The notes beneath the pieces are model-generated. The model ran no database searches. It was not told the origin of the DNA and saw only the letters and a program-made list of their open reading frames with translations. From Acinetobacter calcoaceticus (GTDB lineage: Bacteria; Pseudomonadota; Gammaproteobacteria; Pseudomonadales; Moraxellaceae), in NCBI RefSeq assembly GCF_900520355.1, contig NZ_LS999521.1, positions 3,038,001-3,102,000 on the forward strand: DNA of 64,000 nt, written 5' to 3'. Position numbers and translations under genes: made by a program. Positions 37,927 to 49,311 of this stretch are shown here, piece after piece (the first letter of the stretch is position 1; every line of letters starts with the position of its first letter).

Positions 37927-39174
37927 TTAACTCGTTTTTATTATTGTAAAACGGTTAAGTAAGGCAATGATAGACAACAAAATTGCTACACCTGATAAAA
38001 CAGCACCTAAACTGGTCCATTCACCTATTAAACCAATTAAAGCCGGACCAGTTAATGAACCTGTATAGGCAATGGTTGATACTAAGGAAAGTGCTGCTGC
38101 CTTAGGCATAACGTTTTGTCGACCTACTCGAGAAAACATGACTGGCACAATATTAGAACAGCCTAATCCTAAAAGCGCATAACCCAGTATTACTACCTGC
38201 CAAACAGGTGCAGTAACAATCACAGCCATACCTATTGCTGCAACAATCGCACTATAGGTCACGATGGATTTTTCGCCCAATTGTTTAAGCAAGATATGAC
38301 CTGCAAAACGACCAGTCGTCATGCTAAGTGCAAAAAAGGTATATGCCAATCCAGCAAAAGCAGGGTTAAGCTGATATTTGCTAGTCAAATAAATACCGCC
38401 CCAATCCATTGCCGCACCTTCTGATAAAAAGGCTATAAAACACATCATGCCAATGAGAATAATAATCCCGTTAGGTCGGTAGTTTTTTTTCGGTGCAACC
38501 GTAGTGTCCTCGTGCGTTTTTTCATCTTGTTCAAAAGACGTTAAACAAGAAGGGATTGCAACTGCACCAATCACAAGCAAAATCATTACAACAGACAACG
38601 TACTCATTAAAGGAGAAAGACCTACTGCCAATAAAGCAGTTACGAGCATTGCTCCTGTTAAGCCACCTAGACTACACATTCCATGGAAACTAGACATCAA
38701 TGCACGCAAGCTATGTTTTTCAACAACTACGGCTTGTAGATTTATAGCTACCCCAAGACATCCTGCTGCCGAACCAAAAATAAATAGCGCCACAGCCATC
38801 GTTACAATGCTGTTCCACATCGTCAGGCTAGGCAACAACATCATTAACAACATTAGTGCCACAGCAATTAATGGACGACATCCCCAACGTTTTACAAGAG
38901 CGCCTGTAGCAGGCATAGCAATCATTGACCCAATACCCATGCACAAGAGAAGTAAACCAAAATCTGCATGATTCAGGTTTAAACGCTGCTGTGCAAAAGG
39001 AATCAATGGCGCCCAAGCTGCCGTCGCAAAACCCAAGCTAAAAAAGCTGAGTCGTGTTGCTAGACGTTGTGTGCTTAAGAGAGTAGCTGTATCTAAAACA
39101 GCAGGTTTGGTAAATAACATATTTTGCGAGCTCACCATAAAATCATTGGCGATCCATACCAGCCGATTTTCCAT
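37927..39174 (-). CDS. MFS transporter
   Basis: About 400 residues with 12 hydrophobic helices. The loop 2-3 motif GALVKRWGCRP (an RxGxRx-type A motif) and the charged central loop (EQDEKTHEDTTVAPKK, between helices 6 and 7) are typical of the major facilitator family; it recalls the YbjJ branch. Substrate unknown. Start choice is open: ATG at 39174 has AAGGG 7 bases upstream, but that site lies in a strong hairpin. ATGs at 39138 and 39120 are alternatives, the last with GGTGAG upstream. The first 35 residues before helix 1 are not needed for the fold. Confidence 0.82.
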   Translation of the reverse strand: MENRLVWIANDFMVSSQNMLFTKPAVLDTATLLSTQRLATRLSFFSLGFATAAWAPLIPFAQQRLNLNHADFGLLLLCMGIGSMIAMPATGALVKRWGCRPLIAVALMLLMMLLPSLTMWNSIVTMAVALFIFGSAAGCLGVAINLQAVVVEKHSLRALMSSFHGMCSLGGLTGAMLVTALLAVGLSPLMSTLSVVMILLVIGAVAIPSCLTSFEQDEKTHEDTTVAPKKNYRPNGIIILIGMMCFIAFLSEGAAMDWGGIYLTSKYQLNPAFAGLAYTFFALSMTTGRFAGHILLKQLGEKSIVTYSAIVAAIGMAVIVTAPVWQVVILGYALLGLGCSNIVPVMFSRVGRQNVMPKAAALSLVSTIAYTGSLTGPALIGLIGEWTSLGAVLSGVAILLSIIALLNRFTIIKTS

Positions 39175-39177
39175 AGA

Positions 39178-39215
39178 AAAACCCTTGCCTCATGAAGTTT
39201 CTAGGCAAGGGTTTT
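39178..39215 (-). promoter_or_regulatory. Leader hairpin over the MFS gene start, with TATAAT just upstream
   Basis: Arms AAAACCCTTGCCT (39203-39215 on minus) and AGGCAAGGGTTTT (39178-39190) pair perfectly over 13 bp around a 12-nt loop and run into TTTTTCT. A TATAAT at 39225-39230 would start transcription at about 39218, right before the hairpin. The 3' arm contains AAGGG, the ribosome site for the ATG at 39174. It could be an attenuator or a translational switch. Confidence 0.55.
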
Positions 39216-39290
39216 GTTGGCGAAATTATATCCAATTTCATAAAAAAAACAGGGGGTGTGATACAATTTTTCTGACTTTTTTGTAACTGC

Positions 39291-39313
39291 CAAAGCCTTA
39301 TGTAGTAAGGCTT
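39291..39313. repeat. Perfect 9-bp inverted repeat in the MFS-bfr intergenic region
   Basis: AAAGCCTTA and TAAGGCTTT are separated by 5 bases. No T run follows on either strand, so it is either a weak terminator or a binding site upstream of the MFS promoter. Confidence 0.5.
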
Positions 39314-39376
39314 TGAATATGTTCATTTTGACAAAAATAGTTTTTATAAATTTAATTGAATATAAAAAATATCGCA

Positions 39377-39406
39377 TAAAAAACCCAGCTAGTGCTGGGT
39401 TTTTTA
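39377..39406 (-). terminator. Intrinsic terminator after bacterioferritin gene
   Basis: An ACCCAGC/GCTGGGT stem with a TAGT-complement loop, extended by A/T pairs and followed by T residues on the minus strand, beginning 4 bases past the bfr stop. Confidence 0.9.
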
Positions 39407-39409
39407 TAA

Positions 39410-39874
39410 TTAAATTTGAGATTGAATATAGTTTTGTAAGCCAATGAGCTCAATTAAACGTAATTGCTTTTCTAGCCAGTACGTATGATCTTCTTCAGTA
39501 TCAGATAATTGTTGACGTAACATATCACGGCTAATGTAATCACCCTTCTCTTCACAGAGTTTGATGCCTGTCGCTAATTTTTCACGAACGTGATATTCAA
39601 GTGCCAAGTCTGCTTTTAAACAAGAAACAACGTCTGTACCGACATTAATGTCTTCACGATGCATGTTTGGTTTGGCGCCTAAAAACAATACGCGGCGAAT
39701 AATCGCATCAGCATGAGAAGCTTCTTCTTGCATCTCATGGTCGATACGCTCATAAATTTTGTTCAAACCCCAATCTTCATACATACGAGAATGGATTAAA
39801 TATTGATCACGGGCAGCCAACTCTCCGCCAATGAGCATATTTAAATAGTCTATGACTTCTGGATTGCCACGCAT
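39410..39874 (-). CDS. bfr: Bacterioferritin-family iron-storage subunit lacking the haem-ligand methionine
   Basis: A subunit of a 24-mer iron-storage shell. With the ATG at 39874 (AGGAG 7 bases upstream, sequence [25 protein letters not shown]) it has 154 residues, the Bfr size. Ferroxidase ligands are all present: Glu18, Glu51 and His54 in EEASHAD, Glu94 in ALEYHV, and Glu127/His130 in TEEDHTYW. Aligned without gaps to E. coli Bfr around NWGLKRL/DWGLNKI, position 52 is Ala rather than the Met that coordinates haem between subunits. This resembles the haem-free (FtnA-type) subunits of pseudomonads. No bacterioferritin-associated ferredoxin (bfd) gene is adjacent. Confidence 0.9.
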   Translation of the reverse strand: MRGNPEVIDYLNMLIGGELAARDQYLIHSRMYEDWGLNKIYERIDHEMQEEASHADAIIRRVLFLGAKPNMHREDINVGTDVVSCLKADLALEYHVREKLATGIKLCEEKGDYISRDMLRQQLSDTEEDHTYWLEKQLRLIELIGLQNYIQSQI

Positions 39875-40125
39875 AATAAATCTCCTATCGTATGAGGCTA
39901 TTATGGGCAATCTTAAAAATGATTGCAAAGTGAAAAATAGTTAAGTTTATGATTTTTATCAAATTAAAATGAGAAACATACGCATTTGCAGTTTAAGTTA
40001 TTTGAATTTCCCCTTCAAAAAGAAACGCTTGACTGATTTATAATTTCAGTCAAGCGTTTAAATACGTCTAAAACCATCAGTTTATTAATTTGTAACTAAA
40101 ATCAATGGTTCTTATTTCGCTACTG

Positions 40126-42216
<2,091 letters not shown>

Positions 42217-42259
42217 CTAGATTGGTTGCAATTATCGCAACGAACGTAAAAAATTAAAA

Positions 42260-43297
42260 CTAGGCAGTCGCATGTGCCGGACGATAATCAATCACATGAT
42301 GACGCCAGTGCTCTTTTAACTGTGGTGTAAATTCAAGATTATTTTCATCATAAACTTTGCCGTCAATTTCGCGAGCAATTAAACCGGCAATACTCGCCAT
42401 CATGTCAAAACCAGTAACCGCTTTACTGTTTGGAAGCGCAAGGAAGAATGCCAACCCTTGAACTTGTTCACTAGATAAGGTTTCAAGATCAAACCCAGCT
42501 GGTCCATTGTCTGTCATGCGCAGTACTGAAAACATAAGTACGCTCGGCTCATCAGTATTTTCATAGCGATGGAAACATGACATTTCGCCATAACGTAAAC
42601 CATATTTTAACAATACTTTAAGTGCTTTATCGCCAGACAATGCGCGACGAGGGTTCGGATAGACATTTAACGCAATAATCTGTTCCGCCACCGCTAATGC
42701 ACTTTCATCATCATAACGTTGCTGTTCATGTAAATGAACATCCAGAATATTACTCTCGCCTTCAAATTCAGCAATTTCGGCAGTTTCAATATTTGGATTC
42801 AAACTCAACTCAGCCTTTTCACTCTCAGGCTCCAAGTTTTCTGCTGACAAAGTTTCAACTTCTGATTTAACCGAAACTGTATCAGCTAATTCAACTGAAC
42901 TATCAGCGTTAATGGTAGAGCTTATTACAGCTTTTTCAGATTTGATTTCGTCTTCAGAAGCCTTTTCAACCAATGCTTGAGTTTGCTCTAATGGAGTTGT
43001 TGTAGCTGGTTCTACAGCTGATATTTCTGTTTGTTTTGTTTCACTGACTTGTGGTTGTACTGACTCATTTAAAGTCGGCTCTACCCGTTCTGCAACAGTA
43101 GTCGCAACTTCTGCTTCAGTTTGCTCAAGCTGATCTCGCACATGACGAGGTATAACCGGTTGATTACTATCAGGATTAATGTGCAAATCACTGTCTAATG
43201 AGGGTTCAGCGTGGTTTGGCTTTTTTAAAATCATTTTTAAGCCAATTAGCATAATAACAATGGCAACAACGATGCCAATAATCGTATTGATTTCCAT
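42260..43297 (-). CDS. zipA: Cell division protein ZipA
   Basis: It anchors FtsZ rings to the inner membrane. 345 residues. An N-terminal transmembrane helix (residues 5-23, IIGIVVAIVIMLIGLKMIL) is followed by a long Glu/Thr/Ser-rich linker (about 28-200), then the C-terminal ZipA/FtsZ-binding domain (DVHLHEQQRYDDESALAVAEQIIALNVYPN and the following beta sheet). Unlike most lipoproteins and exported proteins it has an N-out topology. It follows smc with one base between stop and start. smc-zipA-ligA is the conserved gammaproteobacterial order. Confidence 0.92.
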   Translation of the reverse strand: MEINTIIGIVVAIVIMLIGLKMILKKPNHAEPSLDSDLHINPDSNQPVIPRHVRDQLEQTEAEVATTVAERVEPTLNESVQPQVSETKQTEISAVEPATTTPLEQTQALVEKASEDEIKSEKAVISSTINADSSVELADTVSVKSEVETLSAENLEPESEKAELSLNPNIETAEIAEFEGESNILDVHLHEQQRYDDESALAVAEQIIALNVYPNPRRALSGDKALKVLLKYGLRYGEMSCFHRYENTDEPSVLMFSVLRMTDNGPAGFDLETLSSEQVQGLAFFLALPNSKAVTGFDMMASIAGLIAREIDGKVYDENNLEFTPQLKEHWRHHVIDYRPAHATA

Positions 43298-43298
43298 T

Positions 43299-46200
43299 CT
43301 ATGACTCCGAAACTAACCCGTATTCTTTTGCCTGTTCTAAATCGACAGTGACTAATTTTGATGTACCTGGTTCAGGCATGGTCACACCTAACAAATCAGT
43401 TGCCATGGTCATCGCCAGCTTATTATGTGTAATGTAAATGAATTGTACATGTTCAGAAAGCTCTTTTACCAAATTACAATATCTCTGAACATTCGCATCG
43501 TCGAGTGGAGCGTCCACTTCATCTAATACACAGAACGGGGCCGGATTTAATCTAAAAATAGCAAATACCAATGCTAATGCTGTTAAAGCCTTCTCTCCAC
43601 CGGAAAGTAATGCTAGAGAACTGTTTTTCTTACCCGGTGGTCTTGCCATCAGCTTAACACCGGATTGCCAGTCATCTTCAAGGCTTAAACTTGCTTCACC
43701 ACCATTAAAGACCTTTGGAAACAGATTTTGCAACTCTTCATTAATCTGATCAAAGGTTGTCATAAACAACTTACGCGTTTCCTGATCAATACTTTTCATC
43801 GCATCTTTTAATTGAGTCACCGTATTTTCCAGATCTTGAATCTGGTGGCTCAACTCATCAAAGCGTTGAGAAACTTCTTCAAACTCTTGAGATGCAGCAA
43901 GGTTAACTGCGCCTATTTTTTCAAATTGCTGCTGAGCTTTTTCTAACTTTTGTTGATGTTGAACTAAATCAATTTGTAGGCCGCTCTGAATCTCGGCATT
44001 TAATTCTTTAAGCTGTTCCTGATAATGTTCACGATCAGACTTAGCAGCTTGCCATGCCAAACGTTTTGCTTCAAGTTGTTCTCTGAGTTGTTCATCTTTT
44101 TGTTGGTATTGATGACGCTGATCAGTCAGTGTTTGTTGTTTTTCCTGCACACTATTTAATTCAAGCTGCCATTCATTCCAATTCTTTTGCAATTTTTCAG
44201 TTTGAGCAAATTGTTGCTGAAATTCTGACTCAAGATTTGGCAACTCTAATTGAATTGGATCAACAAATTTTTTCGCCTGTTCCATTTGTGCCGCAATTTG
44301 CTGGTATTGGCTGTGCAAAAATGAAATATCTTTTTCAAGCAACTCAATCTGTTGAGTCGTTTGCGTACTATTACGGCGTAAAATTTCGCGTTCTTGTTGC
44401 TGATGTTGCAGGGCTTGTTGTTGTTCTTCTAGCTGCTCTGTTAACTCTTCTACCCGAAATTGCAAAGTTTTATAGTCAGGTAAAATGGTTTCAAGTTTGA
44501 TAGCTAGTGCATGTAAATCAATCTCGAGATCATCTTTTTGCATTGCATCTTCTTCAAGCTGCATGTCTAACTGAGCTAATTGATCTTTTAATTGCTGTTT
44601 TTGGAGTAAAAATGCTTGTGCCGCTGTTTGCTGTTTAGCAATTTGCACATCAAGCTGTTGTAAGTCTTTTTGTTTATGTTTAACAACTTGCTGCTTCTGT
44701 TGCACGTCAGTCTGCAACTGCCCTAAATCATCTTTTTGCTGAACTAAAATTTGATCTAATGCTTGTAATGCGGGTTGCTGTTTTTCAAGTGCTTGTTCAA
44801 TTTCATTTAGACGAATGCGATGACTGAGCATGCCTTGGGCACTCTGACTCTCGTCATCATACATAAGAGCAATGACCCAATCCTGTCCGACATGATAACC
44901 ATCTAAAGTCAGAATAGACTGTCCATATTTTAATTCTTTTTGAACATTCAATGCTTGAGTCAAATTTTCTGCAATAGCCACATTCGAAAAGATTGATAGC
45001 AGTGGAGATGCAATCCATTCATTTAAGCAAGGTAGACCGACCACAAATTCACTAGTTTGCTCTGATGGCTTTAATTGACGTGAAATGCCTTCTTGAAAAA
45101 CTTGTTCGGTCTCAAGAATATGAGCTTGCAACCATTTTGCTAAAAATTTTTCAATAATCTGTGCGTGTGGTTTACCTTGTTCTGTTAACTGCAAAGCCTG
45201 CATTAAGCGTAGCGTATCTTGATGCTGTTTCGGACTTTGTTTTGCGACGAGCTGATTTAAATTTTTCTGTTCAGATAACAAAACCTGTATTTCTGTTTTC
45301 AGAGTTTGCTGCTGATTTTTACTTGCTTGATGTTGCTGTTGAGACTGCTCCGAATGCTGTGATAACTGCTCAATTTCAGCTTCAAGCGCCGCAATTTCAC
45401 TGCAAAGCTGCTTTTGTAATTGTTCAAGTTCACCCTGCTCATCTTCATGAACATGCGATTGAATCTGACTTGCTTGATGTTGTAAGGTTTCTTTTTGCTG
45501 CTCAATTCTTAAAACATTTTTACCCAATTGCTCAATTTGAGCAGACATCTGCATTTTTTGCTGCTGTTGTTTTTCAACTTGAGATTTTAACTGCTCAAAC
45601 TGTTGCTGTGCTTGTCGCTGTTGTGCTTGTAAATCAGCAAAATTTTGCTCAGCTTCCGTGGCAGTATGTTCAATTGCAGTTAAGGCTTCAGTTTGTTCAT
45701 CTAGCTGATTATTCAACGTTTCAAGCTGTAGTTCGGAAAGCTGTAAACGTTCTTTAGTTTGGAATTTTTGCTGTTCTAATTGAACCAGAGTCGTACTGTT
45801 TTGCTGGTATAAACTCTGTTTTTGTTCCAGTGTCATTTTAAGTTCAGACAGTTTCTTTTCGGCTTGTTGCCATTCTTGTTGCAATGGTGAAGATTGCTGA
45901 ATTAAACGCTGAAATAAAGCACTGGTCGCTTCTAAATCATGCTCAATGGTACTTAACTCTGAACGAACCAATTTAAAGGTCTCGCTCAACTCACTCATTT
46001 GAACTGTATATTCTTCTTGTAAGCGTACGCTTTTATCTGCCTGAAAAGACAAAATTTCAATTTTTAAGGTGCGGATCTGACTTTCTAAATTTTTATATTG
46101 AACAGCCGCTTCCGATTGGCGCTTAAGCGTCTTAAGCTGCGATTTTAACTCTAGGGCAATATCTTCTAAACGTGAAAGATTTTGCACTGTATGTTCAAGG

Positions 46201-46748
46201 TGTTGCAAAGTTTCACGGCGACGTGCCTGATAGCGAGAAACACCAGCAGCCTCTTCAATAAAGATGCGCATTTCTTCTGGTTTTGCCTCAACCAGACGGT
46301 TAATCATGCCTTGTTCAATCACCGCATAAGAACGTGGCCCCAATCCTGTTCCTAAGAAAATATCGGTAATATCACGACGGCGGCAACGTGTGCCATTTAA
46401 AAAATATTCTGACTTACCTTCACGGGTAACCTGACGACGAACAGCTAACTCATTATAAGCATTATAGGATCCACCTAACTTGCCATAAGTATTATCAAAA
46501 CGAAGCTCTACACTGGCCACGCCAACAGGCTTACGCTTGGCTGTACCTGTGAAAATAACATCTTGCATGCTACCACCACGCAATTGACGAGCATTTGATT
46601 CACCCATCACCCAACGAATGGCGTCAATTACATTTGATTTGCCACAACCATTTGGACCAACCACTGCTGTGCGGTTAGCCTTAAAATTTAAAGTTGTACT
46701 ATCTGCAAAAGATTTAAAGCCGGAAAGTTTTAAACTGCTTAAACGCAT
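43299..46748 (-). CDS. smc: Chromosome segregation protein SMC
   Basis: The ATPase of the SMC-ScpAB condensin. 1149 residues. Walker A is GPNGCGKSN at 31-39. A Gln-rich coiled coil runs from about 170 to 480, then the hinge (about 490-640, with VVGLPCLNEWIASPLL), the return coiled coil, the ABC signature LSGGEKALTALALVFA and Walker B FCVLDEVDAPLDD near the C-terminus. The organism thus has SMC-ScpAB (scpA/B at 28160-29541) rather than depending on MukBEF for this role. It is co-transcribed with the GntR gene 10 bp upstream and with zipA. Confidence 0.97.
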   Translation of the reverse strand: MRLSSLKLSGFKSFADSTTLNFKANRTAVVGPNGCGKSNVIDAIRWVMGESNARQLRGGSMQDVIFTGTAKRKPVGVASVELRFDNTYGKLGGSYNAYNELAVRRQVTREGKSEYFLNGTRCRRRDITDIFLGTGLGPRSYAVIEQGMINRLVEAKPEEMRIFIEEAAGVSRYQARRRETLQHLEHTVQNLSRLEDIALELKSQLKTLKRQSEAAVQYKNLESQIRTLKIEILSFQADKSVRLQEEYTVQMSELSETFKLVRSELSTIEHDLEATSALFQRLIQQSSPLQQEWQQAEKKLSELKMTLEQKQSLYQQNSTTLVQLEQQKFQTKERLQLSELQLETLNNQLDEQTEALTAIEHTATEAEQNFADLQAQQRQAQQQFEQLKSQVEKQQQQKMQMSAQIEQLGKNVLRIEQQKETLQHQASQIQSHVHEDEQGELEQLQKQLCSEIAALEAEIEQLSQHSEQSQQQHQASKNQQQTLKTEIQVLLSEQKNLNQLVAKQSPKQHQDTLRLMQALQLTEQGKPHAQIIEKFLAKWLQAHILETEQVFQEGISRQLKPSEQTSEFVVGLPCLNEWIASPLLSIFSNVAIAENLTQALNVQKELKYGQSILTLDGYHVGQDWVIALMYDDESQSAQGMLSHRIRLNEIEQALEKQQPALQALDQILVQQKDDLGQLQTDVQQKQQVVKHKQKDLQQLDVQIAKQQTAAQAFLLQKQQLKDQLAQLDMQLEEDAMQKDDLEIDLHALAIKLETILPDYKTLQFRVEELTEQLEEQQQALQHQQQEREILRRNSTQTTQQIELLEKDISFLHSQYQQIAAQMEQAKKFVDPIQLELPNLESEFQQQFAQTEKLQKNWNEWQLELNSVQEKQQTLTDQRHQYQQKDEQLREQLEAKRLAWQAAKSDREHYQEQLKELNAEIQSGLQIDLVQHQQKLEKAQQQFEKIGAVNLAASQEFEEVSQRFDELSHQIQDLENTVTQLKDAMKSIDQETRKLFMTTFDQINEELQNLFPKVFNGGEASLSLEDDWQSGVKLMARPPGKKNSSLALLSGGEKALTALALVFAIFRLNPAPFCVLDEVDAPLDDANVQRYCNLVKELSEHVQFIYITHNKLAMTMATDLLGVTMPEPGTSKLVTVDLEQAKEYGLVSES

Positions 46749-46758
46749 AATGCCCTAA

Positions 46759-47454
46759 CTAGCGGCGTGAGCGTCTTGCCCAAGCCAATTCAATCTGTTT
46801 CATTCGTGTCAGCGATTCCAACACAAGGTTGCGTAAGTGTCGACAAAAATCTTCCATAAATAAAGCGGCTTGTTGTGATTTTCGGATCAAAATTGCATCA
46901 GTCACGAGTTTAAATAAAGCAAATGCTTCTTGCAGTTCCCGCTTAGAGGTATTTAAGGTCAAAAAATAGCTACGACGTAATGAAGGCAACAGCTCTTTAT
47001 AGAACTTCATTAGATAAGGATTTCCGACCATATCTTGCTGTTCAGCTAGATATTGGAAAACACCGTCATAAAATTTTTCGATATCACCCGCTTTTACATG
47101 CTCAAGAAGTTGCTCTAATAACAACTGTAATTGGTCTGCTTCATGTGCGCGCCATGTTTCACTTATTCGTTGAACAATATGCCCCAATAACATCATATTT
47201 GTGTCAAACAGTGCTTTAACCTGCTGTGCAGACATTTCTGAAACAATTGCCCCACGGCGTGGAAAGATCTCAATTAAATGAGTACGCTCTAATAATAACA
47301 ATGCTTCACGAACTGATCCTCGGCTCACGTCAAGCTCTTTAGCAATACGTAGCTCTTGAATACGCTCACCTTCAACCAGCTCGCCACTAATGATCTGTTC
47401 GCTAATATATTTGACAATTTGCTCAGAAAGACTTTCTGTCTCTTCGAGATTCAT
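46759..47454 (-). CDS. GntR-family (FadR/FCD-like) transcriptional regulator
   Basis: 231 residues. The N-terminal winged helix-turn-helix (residues 8-72: IVKYISEQIISGELVEGERI, IAKELDVSRGSVREALLLLE) is classical GntR. The all-helical C-terminal domain resembles FCD, but the histidine expected in the D-x-x-F-H motif is Gln in DGVFQYL, and the other metal histidines are not evident. Ligand unknown. It lies 10 bp upstream of smc on the same strand, an unusual first gene for an smc-zipA operon. Confidence 0.88.
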   Translation of the reverse strand: MNLEETESLSEQIVKYISEQIISGELVEGERIQELRIAKELDVSRGSVREALLLLERTHLIEIFPRRGAIVSEMSAQQVKALFDTNMMLLGHIVQRISETWRAHEADQLQLLLEQLLEHVKAGDIEKFYDGVFQYLAEQQDMVGNPYLMKFYKELLPSLRRSYFLTLNTSKRELQEAFALFKLVTDAILIRKSQQAALFMEDFCRHLRNLVLESLTRMKQIELAWARRSRR

Positions 47455-47640
47455 AAATCACCCGCTACTTTTTATATGCATTAATCCATGCTTTTCTTTC
47501 GCATCCTTGTTTTTAACTGATCCCATCGATTAAAAACTATGTCATTGTCTGACAATTTCATTGCATTTTAAGCCAACCCATTTAAAAACAACACCAAAAT
47601 CGGATGAATAAAAACCTCGAATGTGCTTATATTATTTAAT

Positions 47641-47672
47641 AAAAAAAACTCGAATTTCTAAAAATTCAAGCT
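47641..47672 (-). terminator. Intrinsic terminator after the TauE/SafE gene
   Basis: A 9-bp stem with one G-U pair (CTTGAATTT / AAATTCGAG) and a TTAG loop is followed on the minus strand by eight T residues, about 40 bases past the stop of the permease gene. Confidence 0.88.
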
Positions 47673-47710
47673 CTTACATTGGAGTATTGGCCAGATTAAT
47701 ATTTTATTCT

Positions 47711-48514
47711 TTAGTGTGTAATCCCTTTATAAATAAAATAACTACCCACCACGACTAACAAACAGGCAAAGCATTTTTTTAACATTTGCGGTGACAATGC
47801 ATGAGCGACTTTTGCTCCAAACTTGGCTGTAATAAAACTCATAACACTAATGCCGATAAAAGCATAGATATGTACATAACCAATCGTGTTAGGTACTGAA
47901 ATTTGTTCTTTTGCACCAAACCACATGAAGCCAATTGCGCCAGCAATAGCAATGGGTAAACCACACGCAGCAGAAGTTGCGACTGCTTTTTGCATAACCA
48001 CGCCATGACGGTTCAAATACGGTACGGTTAGGCTACCGCCCCCAATTCCAAAAATTGCTGAAGCAACTCCAATACCGCCACCAGCCATAAATTGCATTGA
48101 TGTCGAAGGAAGCTTGCTGTTTGGATCAACCATAACATGAGCACCCTTAAACATACGATAAGCCATGAAAACGGCAAAAATACCAATCAGGAGTTGCAAA
48201 TGTTGACCCGACATCAGGTCTGCAATACCAGCACCCAAAAATGAACCAATAATCAATCCGGGCGCTAAATTACGAAAAACAGGCCAGAGTACGGCTCCCT
48301 TTTTATGATGGGCGGAAACCGAGCTAAAAGACGTCACGATAATGGTTGCAAGTGAAGTTCCTACTGCAATGTGCATGATCACTGCAGGGTCATAGTGTAA
48401 CTGGGTAAAAACGACATAGAGGATTGGTACAATAATTAAACCACCACCAACACCAAACAATCCGGCAGTAAAACCAGCAATTGCGCCAATGAGTAAATAT
48501 ATGATTAACTCCAT
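47711..48514 (-). CDS. TauE/SafE-family membrane permease (sulfite exporter family)
   Basis: 267 residues with about eight hydrophobic helices and the duplicated glycine-rich motif of the family: GLFGVGGGLIIVP at about 18-30 and AIFGIGGGSLTVPYL at about 155-169. Members move sulfite, sulfonates or other organic anions across the inner membrane. The substrate here is unknown. Only 30 bp separate it from the divergent birA, so the birA promoter must overlap this gene. Confidence 0.9.
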   Translation of the reverse strand: MELIIYLLIGAIAGFTAGLFGVGGGLIIVPILYVVFTQLHYDPAVIMHIAVGTSLATIIVTSFSSVSAHHKKGAVLWPVFRNLAPGLIIGSFLGAGIADLMSGQHLQLLIGIFAVFMAYRMFKGAHVMVDPNSKLPSTSMQFMAGGGIGVASAIFGIGGGSLTVPYLNRHGVVMQKAVATSAACGLPIAIAGAIGFMWFGAKEQISVPNTIGYVHIYAFIGISVMSFITAKFGAKVAHALSPQMLKKCFACLLVVVGSYFIYKGITH

Positions 48515-48544
48515 AAATGTTTTACCACTCTGCTCATATTCGAC

Positions 48545-49297
48545 ATGGATTTAGAGACTCGCCAATTACAACAACTTTTAAACGCAAAAAACCAGCTTCC
48601 AGAAGTGGTTTTATTAAAAGCAACCACAACTTCGACCAATGATGATATTCGTGAAATTGCCCAAAAAGGCATTACAACAGGCTTGGTTTGCAGTACTCAA
48701 CAAACTCAAGGGCGAGGTCAACATCAACGGCAATGGATTTCGCCTGAAGGGAACATTTATTTAAGCACATTGGTGCAAACTCGAACACCCTTAGATGGTC
48801 GTTTAGCACTTGAAGTTGCTCTAAATATTTTACAAATCCCGCAATTACAGACGCTAAGATTACAAGTGAAATGGCCAAATGATTTGTATAGTGCGCAGGG
48901 TAAATGGGGTGGAATTTTAGTTGAGCCACTTTCCCAACATCAGGCTATTGTAGGTGTGGGCATTAATTTAAAAATGCCACCAGTAACCGACAGTGACCAG
49001 CCAATTACCTCTTTAGAAGACTTAGGTTTAGAGCAAAACAACCGCCTTGAACTCATTTCAGAGCTATATGTCGCTATTCAAAATGCAGCTCGCTGGTTTG
49101 ATCACGGTTGCTACAACTTGGCAGGTCGTTTTAATCATCATGCTGCATGGATTAATCAATTCGTGCAATTTGAACATAGCCAAGGATTAGTAGAAGGCCG
49201 TTTTGTTGGAATTTCTAATGATGGAGCCGTCATACTTGAAACGCCAGAGCCTCAACAGTTTTATCAAGGTCGTTTAAGACCACAAACTAATCAATAA
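48545..49297 (+). CDS. birA: Biotin-[acetyl-CoA-carboxylase] ligase, monofunctional
   Basis: It activates biotin to biotinyl-AMP and attaches it to the carboxylase carrier protein. At 250 residues it lacks the N-terminal winged helix of E. coli BirA (321), so it cannot repress bio genes. Catalytic motifs are present: TSTNDDI, the biotinyl-AMP loop [32 protein letters not shown] (near 108-127) and GVGINLKMP, followed by a small C-terminal beta domain. No ribosome site precedes the ATG. coaX follows after 14 bp. Confidence 0.93.
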   Translation: MDLETRQLQQLLNAKNQLPEVVLLKATTTSTNDDIREIAQKGITTGLVCSTQQTQGRGQHQRQWISPEGNIYLSTLVQTRTPLDGRLALEVALNILQIPQLQTLRLQVKWPNDLYSAQGKWGGILVEPLSQHQAIVGVGINLKMPPVTDSDQPITSLEDLGLEQNNRLELISELYVAIQNAARWFDHGCYNLAGRFNHHAAWINQFVQFEHSQGLVEGRFVGISNDGAVILETPEPQQFYQGRLRPQTNQ

Positions 49298-49311
49298 ACA
49301 GGTGTTTCTCC

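Noticed and set aside
45161..45757. A long plus-strand frame opposite smc (198 codons)
   Set aside because: It is the mirror of Gln-rich coiled-coil codons of smc, with low complexity and no start context. The same applies to the frames opposite ffh (50112-50834) and fabD (25109-25435).
43900..46100. Apparent repetitive DNA with many TTG/CTG triplets
   Set aside because: It reflects Gln and Leu codons of the SMC coiled coil, not a DNA repeat array or CRISPR.
48515..48544. Bidirectional BirA-type operator in the tauE-birA gap
   Set aside because: The gap is only 30 bp, no dyad is present and this BirA has no DNA-binding domain.
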